From: Incurvaria masculella
Taxonomy: Eukaryota > Arthropoda > Insecta > Lepidoptera > Incurvariidae
Assembly: GCA_946894095.1 (NCBI GenBank)
Contig: OX335642.1
Coordinates: 28,283,021 to 28,347,020, forward strand
Length of the DNA: 64,000 bases
Direction of reading: 5' to 3'
The translations under genes and the position numbers were made by a program. Below, piece after piece: positions 25,101 through 37,100 of the stretch (within the stretch, counting starts at the first letter, position 1; each line of letters begins with the position of its first letter). The notes below the pieces were generated by a model. It saw only the letters and a program-made list of their open reading frames with translations. It searched no databases and was not told the DNA's origin.

Positions 25101-28100
25101 AATTGCGCGTTGCGCGCAGCACGTGTCCGTGACGTCATCGCAGACAGGCGGGCGGCGCGGCCGGCGGCGGGGGTCGGCACGGGCGCGGCGTCCGCGCGAG
25201 GCGGCAACAGCGCGGGCACGGGCGGCGGGGGCGAGCGGCGCCCGCAGGAGACGGCAACGGCGCGGCGGGCGGGGAGCCCCCGCGCCGTGGCCGTGCGATA
25301 TTCGTTTTGGACATATTTACCCAGGCGGAATCCGGTTAAATTAGATCCCATATTATCTCAGCGATCTTTAGATCAGCGCTGATTTTTTCTTTCCCTGAGG
25401 CATTATACAATACCATTTTTGAATCCACAGTACATATTTCACATACTAAATTTCAAGATGAGGTACTCCGCTCTTTCGAAATCTCTTAGAATCTCAGCCA
25501 TCATTAGGTCAGGGTTGATTTTTTTTTGCCTGGGTCATTATAAAAGGCTATATTTGAAACCTTAGCAAATATTTCACGTAGAAAACTTCGCGATTAGGTA
25601 GGTACTCTTCTTTTTCGAAATCCCTTGCAGTCGTATTCACTGTGAACCTGTAAAAACTTGGTACGAGATTAGCACCGGACTAACCATACAAAAACCGGTT
25701 TACTTCGACCTTAATACGCGTAGTAAAGTTAGTCCGCCCCGACCTCGGTTCACAACATACCTACAATCATCTAATTATTTAATCAAAATACATACAATAA
25801 ACACAGTAAACAAACCGGCCAAGTGCGAGTCGGACTCGCACACAAAGGGTTCCGTACCATCGTAAATGATTAACACCAAAAAATCATATTATTTGTATTT
25901 TTTTATTATCTTTAAATTTTACTTATTTGTTGTTATAGCGGCAAATTAAATACTCACTCTGTGAAAATTTCAGCTACGTACTTATTACGGTTCATGAGTA
26001 ACAGCTTTGTGACAGACGGACAGACGGACGGACAGCTGAGGCTTAGTAATAGGGTTCCGTTTTCACCCTTTCGGTACGGAACCCTAAAAAGTAGTATACG
26101 CATGATAACCTTCTATTCGCTTAGTACGCGTATTAAGGTCGGACTAAACCGGTTTTTGTTTGGTTAATCCGGTGCTTATCCCGTACTAAATTTTGACAGG
26201 TTTACTCTGAATACGGCTGAATATGTTTTGGAATTGTGTCGTCGGGCACACGCGGGGTGCGCGCTGCGCACACTCGTGCGCACACGTGTGCGTGATTTCT
26301 TCGCAAACTGGCGGCCGCGCCCACGGCCGCGCTATCATTGTTAGATTAGATCCCGTATTATCTCAGCGATCATTAGGTCAGCCCTGTTTTTTTTTTGCCT
26401 GATGCATTATGCAATACCATTTTTGAAGCCATAATACATATTTGACATACTCAACTTCACGATGAGGTAATCCGATCTTTCGAAATCCCTTAGTATCTCA
26501 GCCATCATTAGGTCAAAGTTGATTATTTCTTTGCCTGGGCCGTTATAAAAGTCTATATTTAAAAACCTAGTAAATATTTCACGTACTCGAGATAAGGTAC
26601 TCTTATTTTAAAAACCTTTACAGTCTTATTCAGAACTAACCTGTCAAAACTTACGTACTGTACTAGAATTGCACCGGACTAAGCATACAACCGGTTTAGT
26701 CCGACCCCGACAAGATTATCTGAGATTACAAAGACTTTGATCGGATTGCCAATGATTCGCTTAGGATTCCTACACTCCCTGGGAGTACTCGAGACTACCC
26801 AAGATTTTCCTATTCCTCGGACTCCCGCCCAGGATTACTCGAGATTTCCATTAATTTGAAAGGATTCCCAATGATTTCCTTGGTATTCTCAGATTCCTTA
26901 GGATTACTCGGGATTACATAAGATTTCCAGATTCCTCGGACTCCCATCGGATTCCTCGGACTCCGCCTAAGATTACCCGAGATTTCCATGAATTTGATAG
27001 GATTCCCAATGATTTCCTTGGGATTTCCAGATTCTTTAGGATTACTCGGGATTACATAAGATTTCCGAGATTCTCCGGACTCCCACCAGATTCCTCGGAC
27101 TCCCACCTAAGATTCTTGAGATTCCCAAACGATTGTACACCAGATTCCTTGAGTGAGTGACCCCTCGTATTAGCCTAACACACCACATGGGAACTATGTG
27201 CCATGCCAGGACCTACCTTATATTGCTCGTCTACATTGAATTGAATGGAAAACATGGCCAATTTTCATTGCCGCTTCGACCATCGTTCATTCAATGCGAT
27301 GGTACCACCGTTAACCTTACCACCTAGTAAGTAAGGGACCTACAGCTTTACGTGTCATCCGAACCACGGCCAGCCTTAACGTTTTAAAATGGTCACCCAT
27401 CCAAAATTTACCCGCTCACAGGTGACCAAGCTTTTCGAATCGCAAGGCGTCGCGCCACTGGGCTGCCGAGGCTGACAAACAATATCAAATGTGTTCGATA
27501 AGTCCATTTCTTCACGAATTCGAATGTTTGCATGGTTCGGAATCAATTTAAAAGTTTAGGTCCCTTTACCCTACTAGGTGGTAGGTGTGTAAGCCCACCT
27601 GGGTTGGTACTATCGCATTAGATGAAAATATGGAAGAAGCGATAATGAACGACTGCCTGTGTTTTCCATCCATATCAATGTAGATGGGCAATATAAGGAA
27701 GGTCCTGATATGGCACCTAGATGCGGTTTGTTGGTCTGATTTCAAGATGACTTTACGTATTAGCCATAACCGTGCCAGCTTAAAATGGAAAAAAAAAACG
27801 GTCAAGTGCGAGTCGGACTCGCACACAAAGGGTTCCGTACCATGGTACAAAATTTAACACCAAAAAATCGCGTGTTTTGTATTTGCTTTAATTTTTATTA
27901 TTATTTAATTTTACCTATTTGTTTTAATAGCGGCAAAATAAATACACACTCTGTGATTATTTCAGCTGCCTACCTATTACGGTTCATGAGACGGGCCCTG
28001 TAACGGACGGACGGACGGACGGATAGCGGAGGCTTAGTAATAAGGTTCCGTTAACACGTTTTGGGTAAATACTAAAGGAAAAATACTAAGGTATAAGAAA

Positions 28101-31100
28101 TCTTTGTATACATCATGAATAGTTAGAAAGTGCCTCGCATATTCTTATATAAGACATGTTACGCATAAATAATCAAACAATTTTGTTGCGGTCACAATTA
28201 GGGTTCCGGAGTTAAATTGTGACAATGCAATTAGGTTTTTGCAAGCAATTCCATATCATCATATTTGTACGGTATCACTAGATATTAGAAAACAAAATCC
28301 CCCTCCGCAACATAAGCGGCTCGTAGCCTAGTGGCGCGGGGACTGGCCTAGCGTACCAGAGGCCTGGGTTCAATACCGACATGCACCACTGTCTTTCTTT
28401 TTCCGAGTTCGATAAGTGGATTTCGTCACGAATGCGAGCTGCTCCATGGTTCGGAATCCATGTAAAACTGTAGGACTCCTTCCCCTACTAGGTGGTAGGG
28501 TTTAAACCCGCCCGGGTTGGTACCATCGCATTGGATGAAAAGATGGTCGAAGCGGCAATGAAAAATGTATTTACATTTATTTATTTATGTATCCAATATA
28601 ACACACATGCATTACGTACAAAACAATGTATCTTAAATATTTGGATTAAACCATTCCTGTAGACCATAAGGCCCGTGGTGGAAGTTACAACAATAGGACA
28701 ATATACTTTGAGTGTACATACAATAAAAAAACCTAACGAACATTCAAATTCGACATTCAAATTGTTCTTGTTTTACATCCAGTTCAATGTAGTCGTGCTT
28801 ATAAAGGGAAGGTCCAGGCATGGCACCTAATTCCTTCAGGAATGTGGTGTATTGGGCTAATATCATAACCGTAGTTGTGTGGTATGAGCCATCCATGTCA
28901 GGTCGCATAAAAAAAACTGTTTGTCTATCTGTCTGAACGCGATAAATTAAAAACTACTGAACGGATTTTCATACGGTTTTCACGGGATCAAGGTTTATGT
29001 GTATAGTTCATTAGTGTTTTGTGTAAATTGGTTGAAATATGACGATAATTGTTAAAGATATCGGAAAAAATCAAGCTGATTGGGGAACTTTAATCGAAAA
29101 CGCTGCCTAATCCTTTGGAGATATAACAAAATAATATGTGGTGGAATTGCTCCTCCTATACAGGATGTCGTAACGGCCAGTACATTAATTTCGCCAGCGT
29201 AGTCCTCATGTTTTTCCGAGACAAAAAAGGTTACATTTTTTTCTAAAGTGTCTAGTTACCGAGATATACATTTTTGAAATGTATGTTTTAGTTTAGTGTA
29301 ATTTGACGCACGTTGTAACCATGCATAAGGAAGGTCTTGGCATGGAACCTAGATCCCACGTGGCGTATCAAGTTAATGTCATGACAGTAGGTGTGATATT
29401 AGCCATTTGTACAGTCAACCAAAGGTTAAAGGATACACTTCCGGTTAAACGTAAAAATAAATGGTGTTTAAATACAACCTTTGATTAAATTTTTTTAGGA
29501 TTTTGTTTACTCAGTAGCTAGTAGACATCCTCAACTATGTTTGAATCTATACTCAACCCTATAATAGTTTCCAAAAGTCAAAGTATTTCGACTGTTCATC
29601 TTTTCATTCAACCGGATGTGTATCCTAAACTCTTTGTTCGACTGTAAATACAACGTTCCCACGTTCTTACGGAACATTAGATTCTTTTTACACTAAATTA
29701 TTGAATTACTTTGCATGGAAAGTCTAACTTTTTATTAAGAGGATATTCAGCAAAAAGTTATTAAACTTTTTTGTTTGTTTCAATCCCAATAATAATTTCC
29801 CAAATTTAATGTACTGGGCGTTACGACGACGGTCTACAGATAAGTCTGCGATGAAATATGTCTATCTTTTAAGGATAGCTTACTATAAAAAAAATATGTT
29901 TTAAAAAATGGTCAAATAAGTTGTGGTAATTGGAAAGCTATTTTGAGGGATACTATTACAATCCTTACCAAATTAAATACGTTCGTTGCGTTAAGCATTT
30001 TATGCACATCATTATTGCCCTTTAAAGTATGCAATTATAATTAATATTTTCGGTGTTTTTGCAATATTAAAACTATGGCGCGCACCAACGTGACTGGCGT
30101 TGTGTATAAATGCGCTAATCTCAGGAACTACCAGGGAGATATGCCATCTAGCGCGCCTGCTATGAGACCCGCTGTCTCCAATTTTCAAAAACTACCAACT
30201 CTAAGTACATGTCACATGGAAACAAAGTCACATACGTAATATAGGGTTTGTGTGGGTGGGAACTGACTCAACAAACACATTTTTAGAGCATATTTGGAAA
30301 CGGTGGCGATGTTTCGGCTGCATGATTTATGACGCGCCGCTTGATAGCGGCCACCAATGACCGGCAGTGCTTCATACCTGACGAAAAGAAGCCCGGGCAA
30401 AAGGGGCAACCCTATAGGCCCGCACCTGTACCAACTCATGAGATGCAGAAGACCCCACTATTATTGATTCCTATACAATTATATGGTCACTATGACCATT
30501 CGACGGATACAATTAGAGAGTAATTTTATCCCCTACCCTATCAATTCCCCATACTACAGGCGATATTTTTATACACGCTCTTAACGTTTTATTAGGTTTT
30601 TGAAACTTAGGATTCTTAAATATGTTGTCAAAATGTACGTCTTTATGTTTTAATTTTTTGATAAACCTATGAGATTGGAAAATATTGGCTAAACATATTT
30701 GAAAGTGTGTTTTTAAAAAAAAAACTTCAAAATACAGATATACATATATACAAAACGATAAAAACATAAGGACATAAGGAAGAAAATCTGACAACTTTTA
30801 GGGGTAGGGAGGTCTGGAAGACGATTTCGCTATTTTAATGGCAGTCACCGTGCAAAATTGTGCCTTGGCCAATTGACATAGAATGCATTTCGTAAAAATT
30901 TCAAATCTTCGATTTCCGCTTTCTTCACGAGAGCCTTAAGGGATACATATTATTGCAGACGAATAAATCTTGAAGGTGGTGAAATAAGAGATGAAAAATT
31001 GTATGGGCAACCAAAAATACCTCAAGTTAAGGATTTTAAATATTTAAGCGTTTGGCAAGACTAGAGAGCCTGTTAAATTGTACCAGGCTTGATTGATTTT

Positions 31101-34100
31101 TTCCCCAACATTAGGGCTACTTAGAATTTAATTACCAGATTTAATGCTTAATTACCAAAGGGGTAAGCAGATTGGGTTAAATGTTCATAATAAAATAGAA
31201 TGAAGCTGCTCTTGAATGTACTACCATGAAAATTGGTGGAGTACATCTCTCTAAATTACAAGAGGGGTGACATCAACATCTATTTTATATGGCCAATCTA
31301 GATAACGCAACCACTTGGCCCAGGCAGACCGACATATATAGCATCAGAGGGTTGGTCTCTAACACGTGAACCCATATTCAGCCATTTACCTTATCGTGAC
31401 CAAAAATGTCGTGACCTCCCGGAATATATCGACTTAAAACATTTTGCTACAATTTTATAGATAGATGCATTGTCGTGAAACAGCGTTTTAGACCAGGACT
31501 TTGGACAATTTTTTATTCAGGAAATAATTCAAACCGACTTCAGTCCAAAGCGACATGCGGAGGCGGGTACCTCAGCTAGTTTGCACAGGGTAATCTTTAA
31601 AACTACTGAACTGATTTTAAAAATTCTTTCAAAATTTGAAAGCTACATTATTTCTGTCTAACATAAGTTATATCTTATTTTAATATTTAAAAGTTTTTAT
31701 TTATAAATCACTATATTTGTAAACGAAGTCGGTCAGGTGCTTCTTTACGTCTGTTCGATGGACCCCTTAAGGTGCCCGACGACGTCCATGGGCTTTCGAA
31801 CTTTAAGGGTGGCTGCGAAACCTAGCGGGTCGGTCAGGCTTAAATTCAATTCAAATCTTGGTTAAATAAGCCTAAAATCGATATGGGTGCAGTTGTTGAG
31901 AATTTTAAGGAAATTGATTTAAAAAAGGGGAAACTCCTTTAAAATCTGAAATGGCTAAATGTTATTTATAAAACCTTATGGGGATGAATGGGAGATTAAA
32001 AGCATTTATGATGGAACAATATAAATTTTCGAAATCAACCAACGGTTTCTAGCGCAGGCAAAAGCTAGTGGTAAAATGGCTAAATGTTATTTATAAAACC
32101 TTATGGGGATGAATGGGAGATTAAAAGCATTTATGATGGAACAATATAAATTTTCGAAATCAACCAACGGTTTCTAGCGCAGGCAAAAGCTAGTGGTATA
32201 CAGGGTCCGGCACTCGAACTGTTACTAACTTCACACTGCTTCTATTTTCAAAACAATAATGACAGCGCCCCGAATTCGTCAGTTTGTTTTATTGTTTTTA
32301 AGTGGGCGAAAAGCCCGGGAACAGATTTTAATTTGATAATGAATTTTCGCAATGGATATTAAACGAACAATGTGATCATTTTGCCATGGGCCGGAAAATC
32401 ACAACCATCGTTCGGGAGCTCCGATATTTAACGTCGGAACAAAATGTTAGTGAAACGAAAGTTATAAGCAATCCGGGACCAATACTAAACGGAATTGAGG
32501 CGGTCATCCGAAAACAGCAACATCACGTGACATGGTTCGAAAGGTGAAGGCTCGAATTCAAAGAAATCCTCGCCAGCCGATATCGCTGCAAAATTGACAT
32601 AAAGTCTGAAAGTATCCGACTCAAGTATTAGGCGCATACTTAAAAAAACCGAAACTGAAACCCTACAAGATACAAAAAGTACATCATCTTACTTCAGTGT
32701 AAAAGGCAGTCCGACTACAAAGAGCTCGAGCACTGAAAGTCTTGCACGAATGTGGCAATCTGGAAAACATTGTTTTTTCCGATTAATTTTTTTTTAATGC
32801 CCAACGGTATGTAAACAAACTAAATGATCGTGTTTGGCTGCAGGGCAAGCCCAACGAGAATTTATACGATAGGGTTCGTGCCAGAATATAACAGAAATAA
32901 GCGCCTGCTTCTGTTATGGTCTGGGCTGCAGTGACCGCAAATGCTTTTGCTCTCCACTCGTGTTTATCGAGAAGGGCGTCAATGTCCAACAAGTGTACCA
33001 GCAAAAGGTGTTAAATGATGCGCTCATACCATAGGCATGTAAGCAATTCGGTATGAACAGCTGGACGTTCCAACAAGACTCAGCACCGTCCCACAAAGCT
33101 CGCCTGACACATTTTTAATTACAGTACCACGTTCCTCGGTAAATTTTTTCAGAACAGTGGCCTACTCTCCAGATTTTATTCCAATGGAATTCACGGTATG
33201 ATCCATTTTGGAGGTAGCCGTATCAATCAAAAGATATGAAAGTGTGGATACGCTGAATGCACCGCTCCGTCGGAAATAACGCAAACTTAGTGCAGCCTGC
33301 AAAGCCTTTACGGGACGACTTGGTGCTATCATCCGTGCCAAAGGAGGCTATACGAACTATAACAATGATTGTCTTAAAATTCAATTTTTTTTTGCATTTT
33401 GATACAATTTTTAATAAACCGTACTTTAATTAACCAAATAACATAATTTTCAATTGGTAACACTTCGAGTGATGGACCCTGTATATAGGAAACGGTGCGG
33501 CTCGCAGCGCATGGCGTGGCGAGATGGCGTTCATTACTAGCTTTACTTTTTCTACAATCAGGTGCACTAGGACTCTCGCAATAAAAGGCTTGATCGGGTA
33601 GCCCGCCCCCAACTGCAGTCCTAGAATCCAGTGACGCATGTGCTCGCTGTAGAAGCGTCAAAAAATTGTCGAATTGTCTGTTGCACCTTTTAGCGGGAGC
33701 AAGCATGGCCCCTACCCTACATCCTACAACCACTCATGAATTTTCCAACAGGACATGGTTACACAATTACCGCATTCCCTGACCCATTCATTATTAGAAA
33801 TATATTATATAGAAATATTTTAGCTACTAATTAAACGCAACGCAAGATTTCCTTCAGTTTCAGGTTCAGTACGTTTATCTCATCCATCAGTCTCTATTTA
33901 TTTGTCACTAGCTTAAGTACCCGCTCTGCTTGCTCAATGTCGTTCTGAGCCGGTAGTCTCAGTTCTCACCTAAATTGGCGTTTACGTAACTTCGAAGTTC
34001 CGTAAAAACGTCAAACTCCATACAAGTTTTTCCTAGATATTCGGTGGTTTTACTTCTTCAAGCTGTCAAAGTCAAACTCGGACTTCCGATTTGTATGAAA

Positions 34101-37100
34101 ACACGGAGTGGACGTAAACCGCAACGTCGAAGTATTTACGGCAACGTTGAGTAAGCTGTCAAATCAAACTCGGACTCGCAAATGTTAGTTCGCTTAACGC
34201 CCACTGCGCGCGCTCTTCAATTTCTCCATACATTTGAAAACGCCAGTATATCGGTTTGCCGTAAACGCCAATTTAGGTGAGAACTCTGACTGCCCACTCT
34301 GGACTCATTTCGGGCTGAACCCAACATTTTTCCGGGATAAAAGTACCATTTGTGTTAACCAGGTGATAACCTATCCATTTGCCAGCTGTTTTCGTGCTTA
34401 GAATAATTCATTTGGTGTGCATATACCTGAAGTTATAAAACAATCAATTTGAGGTTGATAAGTTAATAACTGTCTGAGAAATTAAAGAATAACAGTGGCT
34501 TTTAGCCATCGACCTAATTTTAGATCACAACAGTTATATATGTTTAGGACTAAGGTTTTGACTATAGTATGCTCAACATTAAGTATGCCTACTTGCGGCT
34601 TAAACTTGGCTTAAACTTGCAGTTACGGAAAAAACCGGATAAGATTGCTTTGTTTTATAATTCATTTATAAATGGTATGCTATTATTATTTTTCTACTTC
34701 CCTTCGTGATAAAAAGTTAGTTTTTAAAAACCAAAAATTAATTTGGGCATTGACTGCGAATATTTGAGTTTATTTTAATAACTTGGTGATATCGTATACT
34801 AATAAAAGGTTTAAGTAAAATTTTTATTTTAATACGTTCGAGATGAAATTCCAAAATTGTTCAAAGTGTGGATTCTCATCTAAGTGTATCTCATTAAATT
34901 TATTCACATTCTGTATTTATTTTGATTTTATTTATTGATTATTGATTGTCTTTTATTATTATTGATTGTCTATTATTATTATTGATTATTTGTTTTTTTT
35001 ATTGTCTTTAAGTGTTTGTCTAGTCGGTTTTTAAATCCATTTACAGTTTCAGCACTAATGACCTCCTCCGGCAGATTGTTCCAAAAGTCTACAACTCTGT
35101 TCACCAAGAAGTGTTTCCTGAGGTTAGAATTTGATGCAGAGTGGTTTAGTTTTTTTAATTTCTTTGAGATTTGGTAAATTATAATAATCATTGAGGATTT
35201 TGTATGCTTCTATTACTGAGATAAATAGTCGTAACAGAAACTATGACTAACGAAAAGTAGTACTTTGTCACGTCATTTCGACACACTTTGTATGGACGAA
35301 ATGTCAAAGTAATGCAAAGTGACGTCACAAATTACTACTTTTCGTTAGTCTTAGTTTCTGTTACGACTATTTATCTCAGCCTATGAGGTCCCTTCGCTGG
35401 CGGCGTTCCTCTAGGGTGCTGAGTCCGATAACTTTAAGATGATGTTCATAACTTTGCTTCTTAAGTGTGTTAATCATTTTTGTGGCCCGTCTTTGAACGC
35501 CCTCCACAAGGTCTATTATCTTTCTAAAATAAGGGTTCCAAATCAGAAAAGAATGTTCCAATAAGGGGCGAACATAGGCCTTATATAATTTTAGGAATAG
35601 TTCTGTATTTATGTACGAGAAGGCCTTTCTGGTCATGTATAGTAGGGAATTGGCTTTCTTGACGACTTCTGTGATATGTGTCTCCCATTTAAGATCTTCT
35701 GAAATTGTCACACCAAGATCATGTTGCGTTGTCACTGTCTCTATAATGTTTCCATCAAAGTAGTGAGAGTGATGTGGATTTTTGGGTCCTAGGTGTACAG
35801 TGCACAGCGCATTTACTGGCATTGAGCGATAATAGCCACTCCATAAATTGCTTACGTTAAAATTATTCATCAGAAACTTAGTATGTCCAACTAGTTAGTT
35901 TAATGTGGTTTGGACATGTATACAGAATAAATACCTAATGAAAGAATGCCAAAAATATTCAGCGGTGGCAAGTGGGTGGAAGTGGTAGGTGTGCCTGGAC
36001 GATGAAAAATAAACCACTATGATAAGTGAGTGGCTTCATTAAGCCATAATAGTACCCCGTAATCGAAGAGCATGCCCGTAGAAGCGACAGAAGTATTATG
36101 TTATTGAGCCCTCTATCTTCGCCACTATGTGTGATGTTCAGAGCTGGTAGTCTGAGTTCTCACCTAAATTGGCATTACGGCAAACCGATCGACTGGCGTT
36201 TTCAAATGAATGGAGAAATTGAAGAGCGCGCGCAGCGGGCGTTAAGCGAACTAACATTTGCGAGTCCGAGCTTGATTTGACAGCTTACTCAACGTTGCCG
36301 TAAATACGTCGACGTTGCCGTTTGCGTCCACTCCGCGTTTTCATACAAATCGGAAGTCCACGTTTTTTTTTTTGACAGCTTGAAGAAGTAAAACCACAGA
36401 ATATCTAGTTAAAACTTGTATGGAGTTTGGAGAAAACACCAGTCGATCGGTTTGCCGTAAACGCCAATTTAGGTGAGAACTCAGACTACTAGCTCTGCAT
36501 AAAATATAATGAGCATCAATCTACAACTACACTTTTTCACGTTGTGTCAGCACTTAACTAAATTCGAAAGAACGACTTGTTTAAGCCATTCTTATTCATT
36601 TTTCCTTTCTGAGGATAAAATGCTGAGACATGCACACGAATAAACGTAAGAACAGAATCACACAGAACACAAAATAATTGTTAAGTTTTCCTTTTACTTC
36701 ATTCAAGTTAGATGTTTATGTAGGTACTAAGTTATATTAATAACTAGCTGAGGTACCCGGCTCCGCTCGCATCAATGTCGTTTTGGACTGATATCGGGCT
36801 GAATTATATACTGTTTAAATAGTAACCCCGCGGGCTGGTCCAAAAGGCTAGTTAACACTACTGTCTACGAAATTTGAACAAAATTGGTTGAGCCGATGTG
36901 GCATGATTGATTAAGATAACATCAAATTATTGCCATTCATAAATTCAGTGGAAGGAATGTACATTAATTAATTGTAAAACATTGGGGCCAATTTCTTCCA
37001 AGTTTTTTTAAAAGCATTTGCCGCCCGGACGATCTTGCACTGGCACTACTACATTACCATGGATGTAAAACACGGACATGTTTTATGACCGCTTCGATCA

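Larger units (their letters stand above)
24608..27167. mobile_element. 2560-bp hAT-like non-autonomous element with minisatellite ends
   Basis: It is inserted in a SINE and flanked by a perfect 8-bp duplication TATTAGCC (24600-24607 and 27168-27175). The termini are imperfect inverted repeats: CGAGGGGTTAGTCACTCGAG at the left against CGAGGGGTCACTCACTCAAG read inward from the right (17 of 20 match). An 8-bp target duplication with a GGGGT-type end fits the hAT superfamily. Inside are GATTCC-type minisatellites near both ends, two related middle segments of about 0.5 kb (25330-25660 and 26340-26640), two GC-rich patches, and a nested GACG-microsatellite element. There is no transposase ORF, so it would depend on an enzyme supplied elsewhere. 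Confidence 0.8.

Noticed and set aside
25044..25382. 112-codon open frame in the hAT-like element
   Set aside because: It spans minisatellite and GC-rich patch; the Arg/Ala/Gly-rich translation is a composition effect.
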